From contig JAJTBL010000125.1 of assembly GCA_021286925.1 (NCBI GenBank), positions 1-5,750 on the forward strand: DNA of 5,750 nucleotides. Reading direction: 5' to 3'. The translations under genes were made by a program, and so were the position numbers. Origin of the DNA: Spirochaetia bacterium (lineage in GTDB: Bacteria > Spirochaetota > Spirochaetia > Treponematales > Rectinemataceae). Under the pieces are notes generated by a model. It had not been told where the DNA came from. It searched no databases and worked only from the letters and a program-made list of their open reading frames with translations. Below are positions 1 to 5,750 of this stretch, piece by piece. The number at the start of each line of letters is the position of its first letter. The stretch's first letter is position 1.

Positions 1-1620
1 GGACTCAAACCCAGGGCCATCACCAGGGATTTAAAATGGGGTATTCCGGTTCCGAAGGCTGGTTTTGAAGACAAAGTGTTCTATGTCTGGTTTGACGCAC
101 CTATCGGCTACATTTCGATGACCGCAAGCCTGGCAAGGGAACAGGGATTCGATTGGAAATCCTGGTGGCAGAATCCCGATGAAGTTGACCTTTTCCAATT
201 TATCGGCAAAGACAATATTCCGTTCCATACGGTCATTTTCCCATCGAGCCTGCTAGGTTCCGGGAAAAAATGGACGCTTCTGCATCACATGTCCAGTACA
301 GAATATCTCAATTATGAAGCGGGGAAATTCTCCAAATCCGCCGGTATCGGTGTCTTCGGCACCGATGTCATGGAAACCGGCATCCCTGCTGATGTCTGGC
401 GATTCTACATATTCTGGAACCGCCCCGAAACTTCGGATTATACCTTTACCTGGGCAGACTTCAAAGAAAAGGTCAATGGCGAACTCATCGGCAACCTCGG
501 CAACCTTGTCAACCGCACCCTCACCTTTATCGTCCGCTATTTTGACGGCATAATCCCCTCAGGCACGCAGGATGAAGCTTTCTGGGCTAAAGCCCGCGAG
601 CTTGAAAGCAAGGCGACTGCAAGCCTCGAGCGCGCCGATCTTCGTGATGCATTCAGAACAATTTTCGAATTGTCTAATCTTGCGAACAAACGCTTCCAGG
701 ATGGTGAACCCTGGAAAACGAGGAACAGCAATCCAGAGGCGGCTGCGTCGTTGCTTTCGGACCTTTGCTACATTCTGAAAGACATTGCGATCATGATTGA
801 GCCATATATGCCTGCTGCCGCGATGAAAATCGCCGGGTTCCTCGGTGTCAAAATCGGCAAAGACGGTCTTTCCTGGCAAGATCTTGGCAAGCGTGAAGGC
901 CTGTCAGCGGTACACGCTCCTGAAGTTCTTTTCGCCAAGCTCGAAGATGCACATATCGATGAACTGCGTGAGCGATATTCGGGATCACAGAAGGATAGAA
1001 AGGAAAAAAAGGATGCAGCCGCGACACAGGTATCTGCACAAGCAGTACAGCCTGCCGCGCCGAAAGCTTCAGCTGAGCCGGCAGTAACCCAGGAAAAGGC
1101 TCTGCCCCTCGCAGGGCTCCCCCTGGAAGAGCGTTTTGCCAAGCTTGTTGATCTTCGGACAGCAAACATTGTCAAGATCGAACGCCATCCAAAGGCAGAC
1201 AAGCTTTACATCGAAACCCTCGATGACGGCAGCGGTACCGAACGAGTCATCGTTTCCGGTCTTGTGCCTTTCTATAAAGAAGAGGAATTGCTCGGGAAAA
1301 CCATCATACTCGTCAACAATCTGAAGCCTGCAAAACTTCGCGGCATTGAATCCAAAGGCATGTTGCTCGCTGCGTCCCGCCATGGCGAGGAAGGCAAGGA
1401 AGCCGTTGAAGTTCTGACAGCTCCCTGGGCAAAACCAGGGACCCGAGTACAGCTTGAAGCAACCGCCTGCGAAACGCCTTCTGAACAAATCGATGTCGAC
1501 ACCTTCTTCTCAATTCCCCTTGAAGCCAAAGATGGATTTGCCTTTGCCGGGAAAGAGAAGCTGATTGTTGATGGGAAACCCATCGTTCTCGAAAAGGTCA
1601 GAGACGGCGAAATCGGATGA
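1..1620 (+). CDS. metG: Methionyl-tRNA synthetase, 3' part (N-terminus outside window)
   Basis: This cytoplasmic enzyme charges tRNA-Met with methionine using ATP. The frame is open from base 1, giving 539 residues. By comparison with E. coli MetRS (KMSKS near residue 333), about 220-225 residues are missing, including the HIGH motif. What I see: the conserved start GLKPRAITRDLKWGIPVP at residues 1-18, VWFDAPIGYIS at 29-39, and the signature loop as KFSKS at 109-113 (bases 325-339). The anticodon-binding helical domain follows, with NLVNR at 168-172 and a Trp near 238, which match anticodon-contacting residues of E. coli MetRS. An Ala/Pro/Lys-rich linker spans about 326-368. An OB-fold tRNA-binding domain (Trbp111/EMAP II type) starts near 374 and includes KLRGIESKGMLLAA at 445-458. 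About 55 more residues follow the OB fold, unlike E. coli MetRS, which ends there. The stop overlaps the next start as ATGA. Confidence 0.97.
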   Translation, partial: GLKPRAITRDLKWGIPVPKAGFEDKVFYVWFDAPIGYISMTASLAREQGFDWKSWWQNPDEVDLFQFIGKDNIPFHTVIFPSSLLGSGKKWTLLHHMSSTEYLNYEAGKFSKSAGIGVFGTDVMETGIPADVWRFYIFWNRPETSDYTFTWADFKEKVNGELIGNLGNLVNRTLTFIVRYFDGIIPSGTQDEAFWAKARELESKATASLERADLRDAFRTIFELSNLANKRFQDGEPWKTRNSNPEAAASLLSDLCYILKDIAIMIEPYMPAAAMKIAGFLGVKIGKDGLSWQDLGKREGLSAVHAPEVLFAKLEDAHIDELRERYSGSQKDRKEKKDAAATQVSAQAVQPAAPKASAEPAVTQEKALPLAGLPLEERFAKLVDLRTANIVKIERHPKADKLYIETLDDGSGTERVIVSGLVPFYKEEELLGKTIILVNNLKPAKLRGIESKGMLLAASRHGEEGKEAVEVLTAPWAKPGTRVQLEATACETPSEQIDVDTFFSIPLEAKDGFAFAGKEKLIVDGKPIVLEKVRDGEIG

Positions 1621-2786
1621 TTAGAGCCAAGTATACACCAGTTTCGCATAACCTGAACCAGGATACCGCAATCCGCATTGATGATTTCAGAGCCATCAAT
1701 GCGGATAACTTTGCCGATTGCGGCGAAGATGAGTCGGCTAGTTTTCTGCAGTCTGCATTCTGGTCGGTTTTCAAATCGAAGACCGGCTGGAGAGCCTATT
1801 ATTGCCGCTTCAGCCATACAGATGCACATGAATCTATTCCGCTTTATATCCTCTGCAGAAGCCTGCCGCTCGGGTTTAGCCTCGCCTATATTCCGCATGG
1901 ACCGTCATCTGGTCTTGAATCTCTTGAGCCCGGGCAGCTGCTGTCCAGCCTTGCCAAAGCGCTTGCTGACCAATTACCTGAAAAGCCCTTGTTTTTCAGA
2001 TTCGATCTTGCCTGGGACATGCAGACGCCGCAGGCAGAACTGCTTTCTTCCGCTGAATATCTGAAGCAGTACCGTCTCTACCGCGGGACAGCAGTACAGG
2101 TTCCCGATACCGTGCTCCTGGATCTGCGACAGTCCGAAGAAGAAATTCTGGCTGCCATGAAGCCCAAATGGCGCTATAATATCAAGCTCGCCGCCAAAAA
2201 AGGCATTCTAGTATCATGGTCAGGAAAAGAAAATCTTCCGGTTTTCATGCAGTTGTACCGCCAGACCGCACAACGCGACGGAATTGCAATTCACACAGCC
2301 GAGTATTATGAAAAAATCTTCGATATTGCAGCCCGCATCAATGAAGCCCTCCATGGAAACCTCATCGATGTACGTCTCTGGATCGCGGAACATGAGGGCG
2401 ATATTCTTGCCGGCATAATCACGCTGTTCTATCGAGGGCATGCTATCTATCTGTATGGGGCTTCAGGAAACGTTAAGCGAAATCTCATGCCCGCCCATGC
2501 CCTGCAATGGGCTGCAATATGCGCCGCAAAGGCATCAGGCTGTCAGGATTATGATTTTTTCGGCATCCCGCCCAATGAAGATCCGAATCATCCGATGGCA
2601 GGTCTCTATAAATTCAAGACTGGCTTTGGCGGGCGTATCGTGCATCGGGCAGGCTGTTATGATGCTCCGGTTGCTCTGTTTGCATATCGCGTCTTCAAGT
2701 TCATGGAAACAGCACGGCTTTACTGGCATAAAAATGTAAAAAAAAGATTCGTAAGAAAAGCCCGCCAGGGAAGCCAGAGCGAATAA
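1617..2786 (+). CDS. FemAB-family aminoacyl-tRNA-dependent peptidoglycan bridge transferase
   Basis: Family members take an amino acid from aminoacyl-tRNA and attach it to the peptide stem of a peptidoglycan precursor at the inner face of the membrane. The 389-residue product shows the family pattern: SFLQSAFWSVFKSKTGWR at 42-59, MKPKWRYNIKLAAKKGI at 181-197, and in the second GNAT-like domain LYGASGNVKRNLMPAHALQW at 279-298, YDFFGIPP at 312-319 and HPMAGLYKFKTGFGG at 325-339. I see no long coiled-coil arm like that of staphylococcal FemA, so it resembles the shorter FemX type. A basic tail (about 371-382) may help it lie on the membrane. The start ATG overlaps the metG stop (ATGA). Only a weak GA-rich stretch precedes it, and there is no other early in-frame start, which suggests reinitiation after metG. 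In spirochaetes, whose stem peptides carry ornithine, a glycine addition is plausible but not shown by the sequence. Confidence 0.9.
   Translation: MIRAKYTPVSHNLNQDTAIRIDDFRAINADNFADCGEDESASFLQSAFWSVFKSKTGWRAYYCRFSHTDAHESIPLYILCRSLPLGFSLAYIPHGPSSGLESLEPGQLLSSLAKALADQLPEKPLFFRFDLAWDMQTPQAELLSSAEYLKQYRLYRGTAVQVPDTVLLDLRQSEEEILAAMKPKWRYNIKLAAKKGILVSWSGKENLPVFMQLYRQTAQRDGIAIHTAEYYEKIFDIAARINEALHGNLIDVRLWIAEHEGDILAGIITLFYRGHAIYLYGASGNVKRNLMPAHALQWAAICAAKASGCQDYDFFGIPPNEDPNHPMAGLYKFKTGFGGRIVHRAGCYDAPVALFAYRVFKFMETARLYWHKNVKKRFVRKARQGSQSE
1671..1706 (+). repeat. Perfect 13-bp inverted repeat with 10-base loop inside femAB-like gene
   Basis: The left arm ATCCGCATTGATG (1671-1683) is exactly complementary to the right arm CATCAATGCGGAT (1694-1706), with the loop at 1684-1693. 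It covers codons 19-30 of the FemAB-like gene (IRIDDFRAINAD) and starts 54 bases after the start codon. No T-run follows on the + strand, so it is not a standard intrinsic terminator. It could form a stable mRNA hairpin behind the coupled start. The repeat is certain; any function is inference. Confidence 0.85.
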
Positions 2787-2809
2787 CGTTAAAAAGTCTT
2801 TTCGGAATC
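2738..2809 (-). terminator. Weak candidate intrinsic terminator downstream of dtd
   Basis: Read on the - strand, GATTC-C-GAAAAG (2809-2798, the last dtd codons) can pair with CTTTTC-TTAC-GAATC (2760-2746). Eight T bases (2745-2738) follow at once. The stem has 11 pairs, an internal bulge, only four G-C pairs and a 37-base loop, so it is far from ideal. The T-run touching the stem on the correct side is what makes it worth listing. It would place the end of the leftward transcript inside the convergent FemAB-like gene. No matching T-run exists for the + strand. Confidence 0.3.
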
Positions 2810-3250
2810 GAGCAAAATCGTTATCGGTCCCTCATTCGTATAACGCACCTTCATAATTTCCCTGAATTTTCCCGTTTGAACAGCAACGCCCTTTTTCTCC
2901 AGCTCATTGCAGAAATGTTCGTACAAGGCAAATGCTGTCTCATTGTCAGCAGCGGCGGACCATGAAGGCCTTCTGCCCTTTCGGGCGTCTGCAAAAAGCG
3001 TAAACTGTGAAACAACAAGAGCCGGCAAACCCATCTCAAGCAGCGAAAGATTCATTTTTTCATCGCTGTCCATGAAAATCCGGAGGTTTGCAATTTTATC
3101 GGCAAGATATTCTGCGTCTTTTTCGGTGTCATTTTTCCCGACACCAAGATAGACAAGCAAGCCGTTAGGAATTGAACCTGTGAGAACGGAAGAATCCCCC
3201 GCTTGTATGCTGACTGTCGCGTCACTCACGCGCTGAACAACCGCTCTCAT
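2789..3250 (-). CDS. dtd: D-aminoacyl-tRNA deacylase (DTD)
   Basis: This cytoplasmic enzyme hydrolyses D-amino acids, and glycine wrongly attached to tRNA-Ala, from tRNA, so that they do not enter translation. The 153 residues match the usual family length. Visible motifs: the N-terminal MRAVVQRVSDATVSI, the active-site SQFTLFAD at 81-88, KGRRPSW at 91-97, and NEGPIT at 139-144, the form here of NxGPxT that carries the Gly-cisPro chiral filter in the dimer. The ATG start is supported by an AAGGGGA ribosome site (3262-3256) five bases upstream, lying in the 12-base gap after the preceding gene. It is the last gene of the leftward set. Its TAA stop is two bases from the stop of the convergent FemAB-like gene. 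I see nothing unusual in the protein. Confidence 0.97.
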   Translation of the reverse strand: MRAVVQRVSDATVSIQAGDSSVLTGSIPNGLLVYLGVGKNDTEKDAEYLADKIANLRIFMDSDEKMNLSLLEMGLPALVVSQFTLFADARKGRRPSWSAAADNETAFALYEHFCNELEKKGVAVQTGKFREIMKVRYTNEGPITILLDSEKTF

Positions 3251-3255
3251 ATGAT

Positions 3256-3262
3256 TCCCCTT
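3256..3262 (-). promoter_or_regulatory. Ribosome binding site of dtd
   Basis: AAGGGGA on the - strand, five bases before the ATG at 3250. It fills most of the 12-base gap after the stop of the 343-residue gene and supports the chosen dtd start and cotranscription. Confidence 0.7.
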
Positions 3263-4294
3263 CTATTTTGTCGGCTGATAGGCATTGACAAGGTCATCAA
3301 CCTGACTCATCAGGATGGAGATATCACTTTCGGATACCGCATCAACATTGTCGATAGCTGTATCGAGAAGCTCTAGCAATTGTTTGATAGCGTCGATATC
3401 AAGTCTTGGAGTTTTTTTTGCAATACCAGGCTGTTCGGTCTGCTGAACTGCCTGCAAATCCTCATTGACACCATAGCTGCCGTTTATCAGTGTGTCCCGG
3501 AAATCTGTCCAGGGACCACCTGTCACCAGATAACTTGAAAATACAACGGAAGCCCCTGCTTTTAAAATTCGTTCATTCCAGAAAAAACCTATCGCTGAAT
3601 CGTTGAGCGAATACGGCGCCATTGAGAAGCCTTTCATGTAGGTCGAATACATCCAGGCAGCATCTGAGAGCCGTTTCCAGTTCGCAATGACAACGGTATC
3701 GGGCCTCGGAACCTTTGCAAGCAGCACAGCCATCGATGCAGTTTCTCCTGGCGTCATAATGAAGCTTTCGGGTGATTCAGCAGTAAAAGCCTGTTCTTCT
3801 TCAATTTTATCTGAAAGATTCGAGCAGAAATGTCTGCCCTTCGGTTCACCTAATCTGGTGTCCCAGATGCGCCGCAGCATTACCTTATATTCTCGGGTGC
3901 TCAGGTTTTTGATGACATATTCTATCTTGAAACCGTTTGATACGCGAGAGTCCAATGACTTGATGAAGCTTATTTTTTCAGTGATTGTCGCGACTACTGA
4001 TGAATATTCTATCTCGGCGCCTGACGATGTGCGCCGTATTGAGAACTTGTATTCTGAGGAATCTCCCAGCTTGGCTTTTCTTCCATCTATCGAAACCATG
4101 AGCGTGCTGGTTCTCGGATCTCCATCAAAAACAAGCGGTTCGTATTGTGATCCGGAAACATTGGTCATTCGGTATAGGATGACTCTTCCATTCAGCTCAT
4201 CGATACGAAGGCGAACCAGACCATCGCGGATATCGAGCGCCGAGAGTGAAAGGACAGAAATAGCTAAAAACAATGAAAGCAGGACTTTTTTCAT
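3263..4294 (-). CDS. Exported protein of unknown function, beta-rich domain plus C-terminal helices
   Basis: I do not recognise a named family. The 343-residue product starts with a clear Sec signal peptide: MKK, a hydrophobic stretch to about residue 18, and likely cleavage after A19 (SLSA-LD). No lipobox cysteine is present, so it is probably a soluble periplasmic or surface protein. Residues 20-260 have the alternating pattern of a beta-sandwich. Candidate conserved spots are YVIKNLS (126-132), RRIWDTRLGEPKG (141-153), VVIANWKRLSDAAW (201-214) and LNDSAIGFFWNE (230-241). A Gln-rich linker (about 280-296) leads to two predicted helices (298-339), possibly a coiled coil. The start has a near-perfect ribosome site within the last codons of the TPR gene and overlaps that gene's stop as ATGA. 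The tight coupling suggests the two exported proteins work together. The gene reads as intact; a carbohydrate-binding or mutarotase-like fold is only a guess. Confidence 0.88.
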   Translation of the reverse strand: MKKVLLSLFLAISVLSLSALDIRDGLVRLRIDELNGRVILYRMTNVSGSQYEPLVFDGDPRTSTLMVSIDGRKAKLGDSSEYKFSIRRTSSGAEIEYSSVVATITEKISFIKSLDSRVSNGFKIEYVIKNLSTREYKVMLRRIWDTRLGEPKGRHFCSNLSDKIEEEQAFTAESPESFIMTPGETASMAVLLAKVPRPDTVVIANWKRLSDAAWMYSTYMKGFSMAPYSLNDSAIGFFWNERILKAGASVVFSSYLVTGGPWTDFRDTLINGSYGVNEDLQAVQQTEQPGIAKKTPRLDIDAIKQLLELLDTAIDNVDAVSESDISILMSQVDDLVNAYQPTK

Positions 4295-5268
4295 TTTAGC
4301 ACCTCCTCGGCGTAGTTGAGCAATGTTTCAGCCAGAAGTGCTAAAAGACGCTGTTTCGCCGAAAGGAGTTTCTTCAGCCTTGTGTTGCGCGCAACGTCAA
4401 GATTCGGTGTCTGGCTTTTGGGTTGGGGTTGTTCAACCTTAACGACCGGTGCAGGGGGTGCCGCTGGAACTGGTGCTGAAGGCAAGGCAATCGCATTGGC
4501 GTAGAGGGGAAGCCGCCCAAGCGGCTCTGCGAGACCGTACAGCGAACGAAGCTTTCGAACTAAAAGCGCATAACGCTCCAGAAGCTGCTCGGCGAATTTT
4601 TCCGTTTGCTCTGCCCTGCTCTGCTTCTCTAATGATTCTTTCAGATTGAACTCGATGACTCTGCTCTGGAAACGCTCCCTTGAAACTGCTCCAATAAGCT
4701 CGATGCGCTGCAATGCTTCATTCTTTTTGCTTGTTTCAGGATATTTTTCAACAAGCGCTGCAAATTCTGAAAATGCTTCTGCCAGCAAGCCGCGCTGATA
4801 CTTGGATTCGGCCCTCCAGAAATAAGCTTGTGAAACAAGCTCGCGCAAATTCAAATCTGCCTCATGGGCGGCAATAATATCCGAAAACATTTGAATTGAT
4901 TCTTCATAGTTCTTTTCTGCCAATGCGATTCGCGCCAATTGATATTGTATGTCTGTCATCCTTTCGGAGTCAGGGAAGCGATCACGGTAAGCTTCCGCGA
5001 GCAGCTTAGCTTCAGCGTATCGGCCTGCGTTGAATGTTGAAATCATTTGCATGTAGGCTGACTGTTCAGCAAGATCCCCCGGCAGTTTTGAAGTTTCCGA
5101 AAACAGCCATCCATACGCCTGTGCCGCATCGCTGTAGTTGCCCTGTCTGAAAAGATCAAAAGCCTTTGCAAAGGCTATTTCAGGATCAATCTGCTGTGAA
5201 AAAACCGGCAGAACGCCGATCAGCAGAACTATCAGCAATACCGGTATACTTTTTTTTCTGTTTCGCAC
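4291..5268 (-). CDS. Exported TPR-repeat protein with coiled coil and Pro-rich linker
   Basis: TPR proteins are scaffolds for protein contacts; this one is probably periplasmic, in the style of CpoB/YbgF or BamD, though its true partner is unknown. I place the start at GTG 5268, giving 325 residues. That start has AGAGGAG nine bases upstream and yields a standard signal peptide (MRNRKKS, hydrophobic 8-22, cleavage near PVFSQ). The longer open frame to 5349 runs into rpe and adds residues unlike a signal peptide. Helical repeats cover about 30-190, with TPR-like GNYSDAAQAY (43-52), GRYAEAKLLAEAY (82-94), KNYEESIQMFSDI (119-131) and GLLAEAFSEFAALVEKYP (160-177). A charged coiled-coil-like stretch spans about 208-243. 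A Pro/Ala/Gln-rich linker (262-288) leads to a basic, Leu-rich C-terminal helix (296-325). No lipobox Cys is present. It is the first gene of the leftward set and overlaps the next by ATGA. Confidence 0.88.
   Translation of the reverse strand: MRNRKKSIPVLLIVLLIGVLPVFSQQIDPEIAFAKAFDLFRQGNYSDAAQAYGWLFSETSKLPGDLAEQSAYMQMISTFNAGRYAEAKLLAEAYRDRFPDSERMTDIQYQLARIALAEKNYEESIQMFSDIIAAHEADLNLRELVSQAYFWRAESKYQRGLLAEAFSEFAALVEKYPETSKKNEALQRIELIGAVSRERFQSRVIEFNLKESLEKQSRAEQTEKFAEQLLERYALLVRKLRSLYGLAEPLGRLPLYANAIALPSAPVPAAPPAPVVKVEQPQPKSQTPNLDVARNTRLKKLLSAKQRLLALLAETLLNYAEEVLK
4300..4308 (-). promoter_or_regulatory. Strong ribosome binding site of the 343-residue exported protein
   Basis: GAGGAGGTG on the - strand, five bases before the ATG at 4294. 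It is fully encoded in the last sense codons (Glu-Glu-Val) of the TPR gene. This allows strong independent initiation as well as coupling through the ATGA overlap. Confidence 0.8.
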
Positions 5269-5277
5269 AGTTATCAA

Positions 5278-5284
5278 CTCCTCT
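5278..5284 (-). promoter_or_regulatory. Ribosome binding site that fixes the GTG start of the TPR gene
   Basis: AGAGGAG on the - strand, nine bases before GTG at 5268. An in-frame TTG directly abuts this site, too close to be used. This is the main reason for choosing 5268 over the longer open frame. Confidence 0.7.
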
Positions 5285-5299
5285 CTGACAGCTTGAAAA

Positions 5300-5328
5300 A
5301 TTATGCCACACCTGCGCCCAAAAATCAA
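5300..5328 (-). promoter_or_regulatory. Candidate sigma-70 promoter of the TPR-unknown-dtd operon
   Basis: On the - strand, TTGATT (5328-5323, four of six to TTGACA) is followed after exactly 17 bases by CATAAT (5305-5300, five of six to TATAAT). TG lies one base upstream of the -10 (TGGCATAAT), an extended -10. The -35 covers the rpe stop codon. Transcription would begin near 5293, leaving a leader of about 25 bases that contains the ribosome site. The match is by eye only. Confidence 0.55.
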
Positions 5329-5750
5329 CAAACAGGATTGGGGCCGCATTGATTTCTCATCGAACAGACAATGTCAACCTTGTCTTTCGCTGAAAAAAAC
5401 GCGCTCCCCATGACAAGAACATCAGGAGACGGGCCTGCGATCAATGATGCTGTTTCAAGGCTGACTCCGCCATCGATGGAAATGAGGAACTTTGCCCCCA
5501 TCATGGATCTCAATTCCTTGAGCCTGGCAACTTTGTCAAGGCAGAACGGAAGCATCGCCTGACCGCCATATCCCGGATTGACCGTCATAACCAGAACAAG
5601 GTCAATGAAGGGCAGAACCTCCCGGATCGCATCGACCGGAGTTGAGGGAACGATGGAAATACCGGGATGCCGTCCCGATTCACGAATCCTCTGGATAATC
5701 CGGTGCAAATGGACACAGGCTTCCGCATGGAAGGTAAGGTAATCGGCGCC
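5325..5750 (-). CDS. rpe: Ribulose-phosphate 3-epimerase, 3' part (N-terminus outside window)
   Basis: This TIM-barrel enzyme interconverts D-ribulose 5-phosphate and D-xylulose 5-phosphate in the pentose phosphate pathway. The window holds 141 C-terminal residues; family members have about 220, so some 80 are missing, with the frame still open at base 5750. Visible motifs: LTFHAEA at 5-11, whose His is a likely metal ligand; GISIVPSTP at 30-38, the equivalent of NPxTP; VNPGYGGQ at 57-64, the phosphate-binding loop; SIDGGV at 91-96 with the second catalytic/metal Asp; and VMGSAFF at 113-119. The stop is 56 bases before the chosen TPR start, and a likely promoter lies in between. No terminator hairpin is visible behind the gene, so read-through into the TPR gene is possible. 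Confidence 0.96.
   Translation of the reverse strand, partial: GADYLTFHAEACVHLHRIIQRIRESGRHPGISIVPSTPVDAIREVLPFIDLVLVMTVNPGYGGQAMLPFCLDKVARLKELRSMMGAKFLISIDGGVSLETASLIAGPSPDVLVMGSAFFSAKDKVDIVCSMRNQCGPNPVC

Noticed and set aside
1422..1441. 7-bp inverted repeat TCCCTGG/CCAGGGA inside metG
   Set aside because: Repeats of this size with short loops are expected a few times by chance in a window of this length, and no T-run follows.
1272..1898. 208-codon open frame on the - strand across the metG/femAB junction
   Set aside because: It lies opposite two well-supported genes and shows no recognisable domain or ribosome site; it is a shadow of their coding pattern.
3687..4319. 210-codon open frame on the + strand opposite the 343-residue exported protein
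   Set aside because: No family resemblance, and the opposite strand has a signal peptide, a strong ribosome site and operon spacing.
4511..4526. 6-bp hairpin AGCCGC-CCAA-GCGGCT inside the TPR gene
   Set aside because: Chance level, internal to a coding region and with no T-run on either side.
2738..5257. Three runs of eight A on coding strands (2738-2745, 3413-3420, 5250-5257) as phase-variation tracts
   Set aside because: All encode Lys-Lys in basic stretches, eight is short for slippage, and all three genes are in frame. They are explained by normal Lys codon use.
5269..5349. Longer start for the TPR protein (27 extra residues)
   Set aside because: It would overlap rpe, has no good ribosome site and would bury the signal peptide. 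GTG 5268 with AGAGGAG nine bases upstream fits better.
1..5750. tRNA, rRNA, CRISPR array, insertion sequence or attachment site
   Set aside because: Nearly every base is in a supported gene; I saw no spaced direct repeats, transposase motifs or tRNA cloverleaf.

Overview
This is a gene-dense bacterial window: five protein genes and almost no non-coding DNA. It looks like part of a spirochaete chromosome, but that is inference. The grounds are a methionyl-tRNA synthetase with a KFSKS loop and a long EMAP II-like tail, a FemAB-family gene coupled directly behind metG (an arrangement I recall from Borrelia), and two Sec-exported proteins of unknown function. No 16S rRNA or other decisive marker is present. 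Base composition is near 50% G+C by eye and even across the window. I see no sign of mobile elements, phage, CRISPR or tRNA genes.

The left half (1-2786, + strand) holds the 3' part of metG, followed by a FemAB-like peptidyltransferase gene. They share an ATGA overlap, so the two are probably translationally coupled. A perfect 13-bp inverted repeat lies 54 bases into the second gene.

The right half (2789-5750, - strand) reads from right to left. It starts with the 3' part of rpe (ribulose-phosphate 3-epimerase). A good candidate promoter with an extended -10 follows. Then comes a three-gene set: an exported TPR protein, an exported 343-residue protein of unknown function, and dtd (D-aminoacyl-tRNA deacylase). 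The first two overlap by ATGA and the third follows after 12 bases, so they look like one operon.

The two halves converge at 2786/2789 with only two bases between the stop codons. A weak terminator-like structure for the leftward operon lies across this junction, and no terminator is visible for the rightward pair.

Three genes concern aminoacyl-tRNA: MetRS charges tRNA-Met, FemAB enzymes take an amino acid from charged tRNA to build peptidoglycan bridges, and Dtd removes wrong amino acids from tRNA. The other clear theme is the cell envelope (FemAB and the two exported proteins). I found no clearly new system. The most open question is the coupled pair of exported proteins.
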